Program-made: the position numbers and the translations under genes
Shown here: in pieces, positions 47,157 through 57,193 of the stretch
Position numbering within the stretch: position 1 is the first letter of the stretch
How the letters are laid out: each line of letters begins with the position of its first letter
Notes under the pieces: generated by a model
Seen by the model: only the letters and a program-made list of their open reading frames with translations
What the model was told of the DNA's origin: nothing
Databases searched by the model: none
Source of the DNA: Bradymonadales bacterium
GTDB taxonomy: Bacteria > Myxococcota > Bradymonadia > REDH01
DNA length: 64,000 bases
NCBI GenBank assembly: GCA_947483645.1
Contig: CANKLS010000001.1
Span: forward strand, 1-64,000
Direction of reading: 5' to 3'

Positions 47157-47597
47157 ATGCCTGCTCTGCTGCTCCTCAACGGCCCCAACCTCAACCTGCT
47201 CGGCAGCCGCGAGCCCCATCACTACGGCAGCACGTCGCTCGCGGAAATCGAGGAGCGGGTGCGGCAGCGGGCCGCCTCCGCCGGCTTCGAACTCATCGCG
47301 CTGCAGTCCAATCACGAGGGAGTGCTCATCGATGCCATTCAGGCCGCGCCGGCGAACGATGTCACGGGAATCATCATCAATCCGGGCGGCTACACCCATC
47401 ACGGCGTCGCCATCCGTGATGCCCTCATCGCTGCCAACCTGCCCTTCATCGAGGTCCACCTCAGCAACACCTACGCCAGGGAGAGCTTCCGCCACACATC
47501 CGTGACCGCCGACCTCGCTGCCGGCGTCATCATCGGACTCGGCGCGCTCGGCTACGAGCTCGCTGTCGAGGCCCTCTCCGCCTCGGTTGCCCGCTAG
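47157..47597 (+). CDS. aroQ: Type II 3-dehydroquinate dehydratase
   Basis: The 146-aa enzyme removes water from 3-dehydroquinate in the shikimate pathway. It has [21 protein letters not shown] (catalytic Tyr Y23), [15 protein letters not shown] (catalytic His) and [15 protein letters not shown]. The usual length is about 145. I chose the ATG where homology begins; the frame runs much further upstream without conserved sequence. Ribosome-binding sequence is weak. A strong hairpin follows the stop. Confidence 0.96.
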   Translation: MPALLLLNGPNLNLLGSREPHHYGSTSLAEIEERVRQRAASAGFELIALQSNHEGVLIDAIQAAPANDVTGIIINPGGYTHHGVAIRDALIAANLPFIEVHLSNTYARESFRHTSVTADLAAGVIIGLGALGYELAVEALSASVAR

Positions 47598-47604
47598 TTG
47601 GCTT

Positions 47605-47635
47605 GCCGCAAGCGCCCCATCTTCCTTGCGGCTTT
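47605..47635 (+). terminator. Terminator hairpin after aroQ
   Basis: GCCGCAAG and CTTGCGGC form a perfect 8-bp stem with a 12-base loop, followed by TTTG. It lies 7 bases after the aroQ stop and separates it from efp. Confidence 0.6.
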
Positions 47636-47702
47636 GAGCGTGAGAGGGTAGGAGCCCCGCGCGGCAAAGGCCGCAACTGAATCGAAACCTAAGGCATCAT
47701 CC

Positions 47703-48269
47703 ATGGCTCAGTACGATACCAACGATTTCCGCAAGAACCTCAAGATTGAAGTCGATGGGGAGCCCTGGGTTGTCCTCGAGGCCCAGCACGTGAAGCCCGG
47801 AAAGGGCGTCGCCATGGTCAAGACACGCTTCAAGAACATGATCACCGGTCGCGTCCTCGAGCGGAACTTCCGCTCTGGAGACAAGGTCGATGTGCCCGAC
47901 CTCCTCGAGATGTCGGCCACCTTCCTCTACCTCGACGGTGCCGACTACATCTTCATGAATCAAGAGAACTATGAGCAGGTCACGCTGGGCAAGGATGCCG
48001 TCGAAGAGGCAATCCCTTGGCTCATCGACAACCTGCCCGTCACCCTCCTGTTCTACCGCGGCCGCGCCATCAACATCGATGTCCCGACCTTCGTCGAACT
48101 CAAGATTGTCCGCGCCGATCCCGGCGTGAAGGGTGACACCGCACAGGGAGGCAGCAAGCCTGCCCACCTCGAGACCGGCGCCGTTGTTCAGGTTCCGCTC
48201 TACGTGCAGGAGGGCGAGAAGATTAAAGTCGACACCCGCACCGCAACCTTCGCCGAGCGCGTAAAGTAG
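47703..48269 (+). CDS. efp: Elongation factor P
   Basis: The 188-aa factor relieves ribosome stalling at polyproline. Domain I carries the modifiable lysine K34 in KPGKG, and the OB domains continue to the C-terminal KVDTRTATFAERVK, close to the family pattern. K34 can be beta-lysylated by EpmA/EpmB in some bacteria; no such genes are in this window. The next gene, a TPR protein with proline-rich linker, follows after 61 bases. Confidence 0.96.
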   Translation: MAQYDTNDFRKNLKIEVDGEPWVVLEAQHVKPGKGVAMVKTRFKNMITGRVLERNFRSGDKVDVPDLLEMSATFLYLDGADYIFMNQENYEQVTLGKDAVEEAIPWLIDNLPVTLLFYRGRAINIDVPTFVELKIVRADPGVKGDTAQGGSKPAHLETGAVVQVPLYVQEGEKIKVDTRTATFAERVK

Positions 48270-48330
48270 TTTCAGGCGCCTCAACGCGAGGTAGCCGGGA
48301 GGGTTACTCCCAACTTGACCCAGGGAACCG

Positions 48331-50724
48331 GTGGCCATCGACCGTATAAAAGCCGCTGAAGCGGCGCAGAAGTTCAGTCTCAAAGGCCAGTATACCAAGG
48401 CCATTGTGGAGCTGCAGAAGATTGTTGCCGAGGACAACAACGATGTCCGTACGATGCAGCGGATCGCGGAACTCTACCTCAAGGCAAACAACCCGAACGA
48501 CGCTGTCCGTACCTACGCAGAAGTCGCCCTCATCTACGAGGCCGGTGGCTTCTTTGCGAAGGCAGTCGCTGTTTACCGCCAGGTGATCAAGCTCTCGCCC
48601 GACGAACTCGAAGCGAAGATCCGGCTTGCGAACCTCTACTACCAGACCGGCATGCTCAGCGATGCGCTGCTGCTCTTCGACCAGGTCTCGCAGGCCTACC
48701 TTCAGGCGGGCGACCCGGCCTCCTACATCACCATCCTGACACGCATGGTGGAGCTAGACCCCGACCATGTCGGCAACCGGATTCGGCTCGCCGAGCAGTA
48801 TGCCGTCGACAATCTTATGCTGCATGCGCGCGAACACTTTAACGCCGCCGCCGACACCCTCCACCGCACCCGCCGCCTCGACGAGTTCGTCAAGGTCGCG
48901 GAGCGGCTGCTCATCCACTTCCCCGACGACGAGGGCCGCCACCGTCAGCTCATCCGCGCGCTCACCGAAACGCAGCGGGCGGCGCGGGCGATCCCGCGCA
49001 TCCAGCGGCTGCTCGAGCGCGATCCCCACGACGCCGAGGCGCTCGAACTCCTCATCGAGGCGCTCGTCTCCATGGGCGAGAAGGGTCGAGCCGTCGCCAT
49101 CCTCCGCGAGCTCGCCGTGGGTTACCACGAAGACGGCCACCGCGAGCTCGAAGAGAGGGTCTTGCGGCGCATCATCACGCTCGACCCCACCGATGATGCC
49201 GCCCGCGCCTCCCTCTCGCTCCAAAAAACCAGCTCCAAGTCGGTCCAAGCCACCGGCTTGCTATCTGGCGATGAGGTCGAACGGCAGATGGCTGAGGTCG
49301 ACGTCTTCCTCAAGTACAACCTCTACGATCGCGCCACCGACCAACTGCGACAGATCCTCAAGGCTGACCCCAGCAACCAGAGGGTCATCCGGCGCAAAAT
49401 CGAGGTCCACAGACAGGCAGGCCAGGATCAGGCTGCCGTCCGCGAAATCGTCCGGCTCGCCCGCCTCATCATCGATGAAGACCTCGACCGCGCCGCCATC
49501 GTCGTCGCAGAGGCAGATGCCATCGTGCCGGGCCACCTTGATGTCCGCGAGTTCCTCGAAGAGGTCGACGCGCGGCGCGTTGCCTCACGGCCCAAGGTGC
49601 CTTCGGCCCGGCCAGCGCCTCCTGTCAGCGACCCAAGCTCATTTTCGGCACTCGACGCCCTCTTCGGCGGGCCCGCGTCGCCGCCTCGACAGGGTCCGGC
49701 AGGCATGGCAGCAGACGCAGACCTGCTTGGCCAACTCGAGCACTCACTCCTGCAGTCCGGCATCGCGCAGCTCGGCAGCGGCGCCTCGGCCGACAACCTC
49801 GCTACCATCTCGCTCGGCACCGATGACTTTCTCCCCGGTGGCCTCGACGATGCCCTCACCGAGGTCGCCATCCTCGTCAGCGAAGGCGACCACGACATCG
49901 CCCGCGCCCGCCTCTTCGAACTCCTCGGCGAGTGGCCCGAGCACGCCGAACTGATCCTCGCCCGCATCGACGAACTGCCGAGTGCGGAGCCGGTGCACAC
50001 GGAGCACGGAGAGTGGCAGGGTGCGCCCTCCTCGATTAGCAACCGCTTGGTCGCCGGTGAGCCGCACGGTGACCTCTTCCTCACAGACGACCCCGACGCC
50101 AGCCCCGACGAGACCCTGCAGCGCGCCCCGCAGCGCGATGGCATCGTTGCCGCTCTCGTCGCGCAGTCCAGCGGCCCAGGCGCGCCGCTTGCGACAAGCG
50201 CTTTCGAAGCTGTCAATCCCGACCTGCTCGAGGACGATGACGACTTCGCCATCGAGACCGGCGATTCCATCGATGAGAGCGATATCGACGCCCCGTTAGG
50301 CAGGCCTTCGTCGCACTCCGTTTACATGCTGACGCTCTCCGACTCGCTCCTTCGGCGCGACCCCGATGCAGCGGTCGCCCAGGCCATCAGGCTTCGCCTC
50401 AGCGGCAAAACGGCAGAGGCACTGGCACGCCTCGCAACCGAGCGTGCGGGCACCCACGCGGCGGCCGCCACCTACGAGCATGGCCTCTGTCTGCTGGCTA
50501 CCGGCGCGCTCGCCGAAGCGGCGACGGAGCTGCTCGGCCTGCTCCGCGTCCGCGGGCTCGCGCAGTCTGACTACCTCCTCGTCCAATACTACGTCGGCCT
50601 AGCCTACGAGGCCGCAGGGCAGGGCGAGCTGGCAGCCGGGATGTTCCTTCCGCTCTGGGAGCATGCCCCCGAGGCCTTCCCCGATATTGCGGCGCGGCTC
50701 CATCGGATTCGCAGCGGCGGCTAG
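48331..50724 (+). CDS. Tetratricopeptide repeat protein
   Basis: The 797-aa protein is built of TPR hairpins from the N-terminus to about residue 420 (SLKGQYTKAIVELQKIVAEDNNDVRTMQRIAELYL; GGFFAKAVAVYRQVIKLSPDE). A Pro/Ser-rich linker (about 420-455) and an acidic stretch (about 630-650) precede a second helical repeat region (about 680-797). No signal peptide or membrane helix is visible, so it is probably cytoplasmic. A GTG start has AGGGAA upstream. TPR proteins scaffold complexes; no specific function can be given. Confidence 0.75.
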   Translation: MAIDRIKAAEAAQKFSLKGQYTKAIVELQKIVAEDNNDVRTMQRIAELYLKANNPNDAVRTYAEVALIYEAGGFFAKAVAVYRQVIKLSPDELEAKIRLANLYYQTGMLSDALLLFDQVSQAYLQAGDPASYITILTRMVELDPDHVGNRIRLAEQYAVDNLMLHAREHFNAAADTLHRTRRLDEFVKVAERLLIHFPDDEGRHRQLIRALTETQRAARAIPRIQRLLERDPHDAEALELLIEALVSMGEKGRAVAILRELAVGYHEDGHRELEERVLRRIITLDPTDDAARASLSLQKTSSKSVQATGLLSGDEVERQMAEVDVFLKYNLYDRATDQLRQILKADPSNQRVIRRKIEVHRQAGQDQAAVREIVRLARLIIDEDLDRAAIVVAEADAIVPGHLDVREFLEEVDARRVASRPKVPSARPAPPVSDPSSFSALDALFGGPASPPRQGPAGMAADADLLGQLEHSLLQSGIAQLGSGASADNLATISLGTDDFLPGGLDDALTEVAILVSEGDHDIARARLFELLGEWPEHAELILARIDELPSAEPVHTEHGEWQGAPSSISNRLVAGEPHGDLFLTDDPDASPDETLQRAPQRDGIVAALVAQSSGPGAPLATSAFEAVNPDLLEDDDDFAIETGDSIDESDIDAPLGRPSSHSVYMLTLSDSLLRRDPDAAVAQAIRLRLSGKTAEALARLATERAGTHAAAATYEHGLCLLATGALAEAATELLGLLRVRGLAQSDYLLVQYYVGLAYEAAGQGELAAGMFLPLWEHAPEAFPDIAARLHRIRSGG

Positions 50725-50797
50725 CCAAACCGTAGGCAACGAAAGGCCTCCGTCTTGACGAACGCGCTACGATACGGCAGAGCCGCCCAACCCTGCT

Positions 50798-50870
50798 GCG
50801 GGTGTAGCTCAGCTGGTAGAGCACGAGCTTCCCAAGCTCGTGGTCGCGGGTTCGAATCCCGTCGCCCGCT
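50798..50870 (+). tRNA. tRNA-Gly (CCC anticodon)
   Basis: The 73-base cloverleaf is complete. The acceptor stem is GCGGGTG/CGCCCGC with a T-G pair and discriminator T. The D-arm is GCTC...GAGC, the anticodon stem CGAGC/GCTCG with loop TTCCCAA, so the anticodon is CCC. The T-arm is CGGGTTCGAATCCCG. CCA is not encoded. It reads GGG codons. Confidence 0.97.
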
Positions 50871-50881
50871 CTCGTGATCTC

Positions 50882-51424
50882 ATGAACCCCCTCGACCGCC
50901 AACCCATCGCGCCAAAATGCGATGCTCTGACGGTTCGGGCGGTTCGTGCTACCGACCCGCTCTGGGTCGCGCTCCTCGAGCAGGCAGGCTTCCGGCTCGC
51001 TCGCCGCTCTACCAGCTATGTCTGGTACGATGGGCGCGGAGAGGTGGCCATCGCGCCCGACGAAGAGCTCGATGCAGACGACACCCTCGCGCAGATCATC
51101 CTGCATGAGATGATTCATCTCCTCGTGCAGGGCGAAGAGGCGCGCAGCGAGCCCGACTGGGGGCTCGACAATCTCACGGAGAGCGATGCCTACCTGGAGG
51201 AGGCAGCACTGGTGATGCAGCTCCGGCTGCTGCGCCAGTGGGGGCTGGAGGCGGTGCTGGTGCCGACCACAGACTTCCGATCCTACTACCTGAGCGAGGC
51301 CTCTACAGAGGCGCGCGCCGACCGGCTGGAGGCCACAGAGGCTGGGTGGGCCCGCTGGCTCGCCTGGCCCCAACGTGATGCGGCGGAGCGTGCTCTTGCG
51401 GCCACCCGAAGCGCCGTCGCCTAG
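50882..51424 (+). CDS. Small putative zinc metalloprotein (HExxH)
   Basis: The 180-aa protein has H75-E76-M-I-H79 in QIILHEMIHLL, a zincin-type zinc site, preceded by a small N-terminal domain and followed by YLEEAALVMQLRLLR, which could supply a third acidic ligand. No signal peptide or membrane helix is seen. The family is not recognised; resemblance to known proteases is limited to HExxH. It begins 11 bases after the tRNA and shares a CTAG stop palindrome with the convergent ampG-like gene. Confidence 0.65.
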   Translation: MNPLDRQPIAPKCDALTVRAVRATDPLWVALLEQAGFRLARRSTSYVWYDGRGEVAIAPDEELDADDTLAQIILHEMIHLLVQGEEARSEPDWGLDNLTESDAYLEEAALVMQLRLLRQWGLEAVLVPTTDFRSYYLSEASTEARADRLEATEAGWARWLAWPQRDAAERALAATRSAVA

Positions 51425-52701
51425 CGGCCCTCACCGATGGCGTTCTGCTGCTTGAGGATGGGCAGAAGTAGCAGCGCAGGGAGCCCCATGAAGGCGGTCG
51501 AGAGGAAGAAGGTCTCCCAGCCCCACGAGGTCGCCCAGACGCCCGAGAAGCTCGAGACGACCGTCCTGCCGACCGCAGCCAGCGCCGACAGCAACGCATA
51601 CTGCGTGGCCGAAAAGCGGACCGAGCAGAGCGAGCTGAGGTAGGCCACAAAGACAGTCGTGCCGAAGCCGGTCGCAAAGTTCTCGCCGCCCATGGTCAGG
51701 TAGAGCGCCTGCACATTGTGGCCCGCGCGCGCCTGGTAGACGAAGAGAAGGTTGGACCCCGCCTGAAGGATGCCTCCAACCCAGAGCATCTTCTCCACGC
51801 CATAGCGCCGCATCATCCAGCCACCCACGAAGGCACCGGGGATGAGCGCCGCAAAGGCGAAGAGCTTCGACACCGTTGCGAGCTCGGTCTTGGTGAAGCC
51901 TACCTCCATCAGGAAGGGGGTTGTCATCGTACCCGCCACCGCATCGCCGAGCTTGAAGAGCGCCACGAAGATGAGGATGATCACCCAACCCCGTGTGCGG
52001 AAGAAGGATGACAGCGGCGCAAAGATGCCGGCGAGTGCACCCCACAGACCACGAACCCGCGGCTCTTCCGGCGCGGCCTTCGGCAGGTCGACGCGTGGCG
52101 CAAAGAGGGTGAAGAGGATGCAGCCCGCCATCACCACCGCGATGGTCAGAAAGGTCTGCTGCCAGCCGTAGCGGTCGGCCAGGATCAGCGCACCCGCGCC
52201 TGAGCCGAGCATGCCGATCCGGTAGCCGAAGACATATGCGGCGTTGGCTGTACCTTGCTGCGCTACCTGCACCGCGCTCACGCGGTAGGCGTCGATGCCA
52301 ATGTCCTGCGTCGCTGACACCGTCGCCAAAAGAACGACGAGGCCGACCAGCTCGCGAATCTGCGTTGGGTCGGTCGACGGCTCCACAAAGGCGAGCTTCG
52401 CAATGACCGCCGCACAGGCCACCTGCATGAGCACGATCCAGCCACGCCGCTCGCCAAGCAACCGTCCGAGGGGACCGGTGGGGACCATGTCGAGGATCGG
52501 CGCCCAGGCCCACTTGAAGACATAGGGAGAGGAAGCCGCCGCAAAGAAGCCAATCGTCGCCTTGTCGATGCCGGCATCGGTGAGCCAGGCGGCCAGCGTG
52601 CCAAAGACCAGCGGCAGCGGGAGCCCCGAGGCAAAGCCGAGCAGGCCGACGGCCCAGACGGTGCGATCGAAGAGGTTTGATTTCTGTTCGGTCTCGTTCA
52701 T
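51421..52701 (-). CDS. MFS transporter, AmpG-like (muropeptide permease)
   Basis: The 426-aa protein has 12 membrane helices. Its opening GLLGFASGLPLPLVFGTLAAWLTDAGID is the AmpG pattern, with FKWAWAPILD and SATQDIGIDAYRV in the first half. AmpG imports anhydromuropeptides made by lytic transglycosylases. The assignment is by family resemblance; other MFS substrates are possible. It is cotranscribed with the DoxX-like gene (ATGA overlap). Confidence 0.82.
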   Translation of the reverse strand: MNETEQKSNLFDRTVWAVGLLGFASGLPLPLVFGTLAAWLTDAGIDKATIGFFAAASSPYVFKWAWAPILDMVPTGPLGRLLGERRGWIVLMQVACAAVIAKLAFVEPSTDPTQIRELVGLVVLLATVSATQDIGIDAYRVSAVQVAQQGTANAAYVFGYRIGMLGSGAGALILADRYGWQQTFLTIAVVMAGCILFTLFAPRVDLPKAAPEEPRVRGLWGALAGIFAPLSSFFRTRGWVIILIFVALFKLGDAVAGTMTTPFLMEVGFTKTELATVSKLFAFAALIPGAFVGGWMMRRYGVEKMLWVGGILQAGSNLLFVYQARAGHNVQALYLTMGGENFATGFGTTVFVAYLSSLCSVRFSATQYALLSALAAVGRTVVSSFSGVWATSWGWETFFLSTAFMGLPALLLLPILKQQNAIGEGR

Positions 52702-53093
52702 CGGAACATCGTCGTGGCGAGCAGCGCCGCGACGCCGAAGTAGGTGAGGGCTGCCGACGCACCCGCGAAGTCCTGGCTCAAGCGCAGCCCCATCGTGAGT
52801 GCGGCAAAGAGGGCGCTGGCAGCTGTGAGAGCCAGCTGCGTGAGTTCGTGGGAGCCTCCTGCCGCCGACTCACCCGTCAGGACCGCCGCCACGAAGAGTC
52901 CGGCCACCGCGAGCTCCGCGATCGCGATGGGCCACCAGAGCGCCGGCGCGGGGATGGCGCGCAGCCAGCTGGCGGCGAACTTGTCGGCAAACCAAGCAGG
53001 CGTGCTGCGGCCGAGAAGTTTGGTGAGGCCCGCTTCGCCAAGGATGGCAGCGAAGAGGAGACAGATGACGAGGTGGAGCGCTTGCATTGCCAC
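52698..53093 (-). CDS. DoxX-like small membrane protein
   Basis: The 131-aa protein has four hydrophobic helices (ALHLVICLLFAAILGEAGLTKLL, LWWPIAIAELAVAGLFVAAVL, LALTAASALFAALTMGL, ALTYFGVAALLATTMF). The layout and GEAGLTKLL resemble the DoxX/MauE family of quinone-interacting membrane proteins. The GTG start has GGAGG five bases upstream. It precedes the AmpG-like gene. The role is unknown. Confidence 0.65.
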   Translation of the reverse strand: MAMQALHLVICLLFAAILGEAGLTKLLGRSTPAWFADKFAASWLRAIPAPALWWPIAIAELAVAGLFVAAVLTGESAAGGSHELTQLALTAASALFAALTMGLRLSQDFAGASAALTYFGVAALLATTMFR

Positions 53094-53189
53094 GGGGGCC
53101 TCCTAGGTTGGCTGCCGCTATGGACCATTGCGGGTCGGCCGGTCAAAGAATTGGCTGCCGGATGCGCGCGCAGACACGACGGAGAGAGC

Positions 53190-53960
53190 ATGTCAGGCAG
53201 ACTCGAAGGAAAGGTTGCGGTCATCACGGGCGGGAGCCGCGGCATCGGCGCGGCCATTGCGGAGGCCTTCGTTCGCGAGGGCGCCCAGGTCGTTATCAGC
53301 TCGCGCAAGCAGGAGGGGCTCGACGCCTCCGCGCGCCACATCGCCTCCGCAACAGGCCGGCCCGACGCCATTTCCGCCTTCGTCTGTCACACCGGCGACC
53401 CCGCGCAGGTCGCGGCACTTTTTGCCCACACACGGAGCAGTTTTGGCATCGCGACCATTGCCGTGAACAATGCCGCGACAAACCCCCACTTCGGCCCCAT
53501 GCTGAGCCTCTCCAGCAGCGCCTGGGACAAGACCTTCGAGGTCAACACCCGCGGCTACTTTGAGGTCGCGCGCCACGCCGCAGAGGGGATGATCGAGGGC
53601 GGCCTACCGGGCTCCATCATCAACATCACCAGCATCATGGGCATGCGTGCCGCCGTCTTCCAGGGCATCTACGGCATGACAAAGGCGGCGGTCATCTCCA
53701 TGACCCAGACGCTCGCCATGGAGCTCGGCGGACGGAACATCCGGGTGAACGCGATCGCCCCCGGTCTGGTGGAGACCAAGTTTGCGAGCATCCTCATCGA
53801 GACGCCGGAAATCGCGGCCCGCTTCAACGAGCGGTCGGCTATCGGACGGGTCGCGCAGCCGGAGGAGCTGGCCGGAGCGGCCCTCTTCCTTGCCTCGAAC
53901 GAATCGTCCTATGTGACCGGCCAGACGCTCGCTGTGGACGGAGGATACACCATTGCCTGA
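53190..53960 (+). CDS. Short-chain dehydrogenase/reductase (DHRS4-like)
   Basis: The 256-aa oxidoreductase has the cofactor motif TGGSRGIG, the NNAATN stabilising motif, the catalytic serine in ITSIMG and Y-x-x-x-K in YGMTKAA. SSRKQEGLD after strand 2 (Arg) favours NADP(H). VCHTGDP, ATNPHFGPML and APGLVETKFAS closely resemble the DHRS4 carbonyl-reductase branch. The substrate is unknown. GGAGAGAGC precedes the ATG. It overlaps the glycosyltransferase-like gene by 8 bases. Confidence 0.88.
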   Translation: MSGRLEGKVAVITGGSRGIGAAIAEAFVREGAQVVISSRKQEGLDASARHIASATGRPDAISAFVCHTGDPAQVAALFAHTRSSFGIATIAVNNAATNPHFGPMLSLSSSAWDKTFEVNTRGYFEVARHAAEGMIEGGLPGSIINITSIMGMRAAVFQGIYGMTKAAVISMTQTLAMELGGRNIRVNAIAPGLVETKFASILIETPEIAARFNERSAIGRVAQPEELAGAALFLASNESSYVTGQTLAVDGGYTIA

Positions 53961-55041
53961 GCGGCCTCCCCCATCCTCGCCGCCGCGCATCGCTTGGGTG
54001 ACCACGCCGCAGGCATGGGAGCAGGGCTGGCATGAGCTGCGGCCGCGCGTCGAGGCATCGGGGCTGCAGGTCGAGGTGCTCTGTCTGGGCGGCAGCCACA
54101 TCGACGGTGTGGCCCATCTCGGCTCGCTCGCGCTGCCACTCCTGCCGCTGACCTTCGCCCGCCTGGTTGCCCGTCTCACCGATGGTGACTTTGCGCTCGT
54201 TCACCTGCTCGACGACGGGGTGCGCGGGCTGGCGCTGCCGGCAACGCGGATGGCGGACCAGAGGCTCGTTGTGGCGAGTGTCGGCGCCTCCCCGTGGTCG
54301 CAGCTCTCGCCCGTCTCGACCGGCCGGTTCGCAGCAGCGCGGGCACTCTTTGAGGCGCGGCCCGCCGACGCGACCCTCCTCATCGCGATGGGTCAGGAGG
54401 CTGCCGCAGCGCACAACGAGGCGCGGCGTCTCGACCCGCTCCGTTGGGTGACGCTCGAAGAGGGGCTCGGCCTGCCGACGCTCCAGCCCGCACCCGCCGC
54501 GCGTCGGCGAGGAGAGGGGCCGCTCCGGGTCATCATCGACGCTGCCGCCGACACTATCCTGCTCCCCTTCTTGAACGGCGTTGATGTCGAGTTCGTTGGC
54601 TCGCTCCCGCCCGAACTCGCGCTCCGCAAGGCCCGCTATGCCGACCTATGGGTCTCTGCCGACGCAGCGGGCCGCCATCGTGCGCTCACCGCGGCTCAGG
54701 GCGGCGCTGCGCTGCTGGTGCTGGCGCTGCCGGAGTGGGACTGGGTGGCGCGCTGCCGCGGAGGCGTGGCCTGCGCTCCGGCCGAGTTCGGCGAGAGAAT
54801 CGCCTCCCTCTGCGCCGACCGCCAAGCAGTCCGCAGCAGCGGAGAGCGGGCCGCGGTCTATGCCGCGCGCCACCTCGAGCCGAGCGCGGTCACGGGCCGG
54901 CTGCTGGCCTGGTATGACGACCTGCTGGCGCTCACCTCAGGCGCAAGCGGGCCTGCGACCCTCGATCTGGCCGCGCTGGGCGCCGGTGCCTCCGAGGGCA
55001 GGGCGCGGCGCGACCTGCTCACGGGGCTTCGTGACGGCTGA
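53953..55041 (+). CDS. Glycosyltransferase-like protein (GT-B fold)
   Basis: The 362-aa protein begins with RIAWVTTPQAWEQGW and has two Rossmann-like halves, with FALVHLLDDG in the first and RVIIDAAADTILLPFL starting the second. The pattern resembles GT4/GT1-type glycosyltransferases, but the usual donor-binding EGFG motif is not seen. The start is TTG inside the end of the SDR gene. A role in cell-surface or glycolipid synthesis is possible, but not shown. Confidence 0.5.
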   Translation: MPERPPPSSPPRIAWVTTPQAWEQGWHELRPRVEASGLQVEVLCLGGSHIDGVAHLGSLALPLLPLTFARLVARLTDGDFALVHLLDDGVRGLALPATRMADQRLVVASVGASPWSQLSPVSTGRFAAARALFEARPADATLLIAMGQEAAAAHNEARRLDPLRWVTLEEGLGLPTLQPAPAARRRGEGPLRVIIDAAADTILLPFLNGVDVEFVGSLPPELALRKARYADLWVSADAAGRHRALTAAQGGAALLVLALPEWDWVARCRGGVACAPAEFGERIASLCADRQAVRSSGERAAVYAARHLEPSAVTGRLLAWYDDLLALTSGASGPATLDLAALGAGASEGRARRDLLTGLRDG

Positions 55042-55044
55042 AGC

Positions 55045-56241
<1,197 letters not shown>

Positions 56242-56283
56242 GGATATCTCCCCTGCGGAGCGGTTCAGAGATGGTTTGGCCTA

Positions 56284-56303
56284 GAGGACGCGCTGACATC
56301 CTC
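56284..56303 (-). promoter_or_regulatory. Hairpin in the metK leader
   Basis: On the minus strand GAGGATG-TCAGCG-CGTCCTC forms a 7-bp stem (one T-G) with a six-base loop, about 43 bases before the metK start. It might influence translation or transcription; it fits no riboswitch family I recognise. Confidence 0.35.
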
Positions 56304-56316
56304 GCGGGCGGGTCGC

Positions 56317-56344
56317 TTTATCGAGCGAAGATCGTCCGTGTCAA
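56317..56344 (-). promoter_or_regulatory. Sigma-70 promoter for metK
   Basis: Read on the minus strand it is TTGACA, a 16-base spacer and GATAAA. The consensus -35 and good -10 give a start site about 68 bases before metK. Confidence 0.55.
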
Positions 56345-56436
56345 GGAGGGAGGCCTCGTGAGGTGATTGGGCGGCTGATGTGGAGGGAAACGTCGCAATT
56401 GCGGAACAGCTCCCTGCAGCTTGTCAACTTTTCGTC

Positions 56437-56466
56437 TTGACAGGCAGGCCTACGGGGTGGCTATAG
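56437..56466 (+). promoter_or_regulatory. Sigma-70 promoter candidate for the RodZ-like gene
   Basis: TTGACA, an 18-base spacer and CTATAG lie about 100 bases before the RodZ-like ATG. The -35 is consensus. Confidence 0.45.
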
Positions 56467-56570
56467 CCCGTGCGTTCGTTTTGGTTTGTGGCGCAGCTAT
56501 TGGCCGTCCACCACCTTCGTATCTTTCGGGTAGCCTCCACGCTGCCAGCTCTCCCTCAAAAGGAAGCCAT

Positions 56571-57134
56571 ATGGAACTCGATAATCACTTTGAAGCCACC
56601 GAGTCGGAAGCCGTCCTCATCGGCACCGTCGGTGAACGCCTCGTCGAGGCGCGTGAAGCTTCGGGCCTGTCGCTTCGCGACATCTCTGCTGAGACCAGCA
56701 TCCAGTCTCACCTCCTTGCGCTTCTCGAGCAGGACCGCTTCAGCGAGTTCCCCGCTGAGGTCATCGCCCGCGGCTTTCTTCGCAACTATGCGCGCCAGTT
56801 GGGCCTCGATGATCAGGACATCATCGGTCACTATCTTACCCAGACGGGTCTCGACCAACCGACCGCAACCCGCGACGCGGTCGTGACCTTCTCGGCCCCC
56901 GCCATACGCGAGACCGCAGCGCCCCGTTTCCGCATGCCCGACCCGTCGCGCATGAGCACCGTGGCCTACGCTGTCGTCATCTCGGTCTTTCTCATCGCGC
57001 TTGCTGTGACCGTTGTCATGTTCAGCGGCGACGACTCCGGCGCCGAGGCCAGCTTCGCGCCCGTACCGAACGCCGACGCCTGGCGTCCCGCCGGAAACAC
57101 CGCGTCGGACTGGCGCACGGTTCGTGAGAATTAG
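56571..57134 (+). CDS. RodZ-like HTH membrane protein
   Basis: The 187-aa protein has an N-terminal helix-turn-helix of the HTH_25/RodZ type (GERLVEAREASGLSLRDISAETSIQSHLLALLEQDRFSEFPAEVIARGFLRNYARQLGLD, at about 21-80). A single membrane helix (about 130-152, YAVVISVFLIALAVTVVMF) and a short extracytoplasmic tail follow. RodZ couples MreB to the rod-shape machinery. The periplasmic domain is very short. AAAGGA precedes the ATG. Confidence 0.8.
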   Translation: MELDNHFEATESEAVLIGTVGERLVEAREASGLSLRDISAETSIQSHLLALLEQDRFSEFPAEVIARGFLRNYARQLGLDDQDIIGHYLTQTGLDQPTATRDAVVTFSAPAIRETAAPRFRMPDPSRMSTVAYAVVISVFLIALAVTVVMFSGDDSGAEASFAPVPNADAWRPAGNTASDWRTVREN

Positions 57135-57193
57135 GGCCCACCGTTCGCGGTAGGCAGCGAACCGACGACCCCTGAGCGTCGGTCCTCGCGGGT

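Larger units (their letters stand above)
56242..56570. other. Divergent regulatory gap between metK and the RodZ-like gene
   Basis: These 329 bases hold no gene. They contain a metK promoter and leader hairpin on the minus strand, and a promoter candidate for the RodZ-like gene on the plus strand. No riboswitch class, tRNA or repeat was recognised. Confidence 0.6.

Noticed and set aside
50755..50760. TTGACG before the tRNA-Gly as a promoter -35
   Set aside because: The -35-like hexamer is well placed, but no usable -10 follows at 16-18 bases.
50798..51424. tRNA-Gly as a mobile-element attachment site
   Set aside because: No integrase, direct repeat of the tRNA 3' end or foreign-looking DNA was seen on either side.
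56242..56570. SAM or SAH riboswitch upstream of metK
   Set aside because: The leader is only about 70 bases and the conserved cores of the SAM and SAH families are not present; a single hairpin is not enough.
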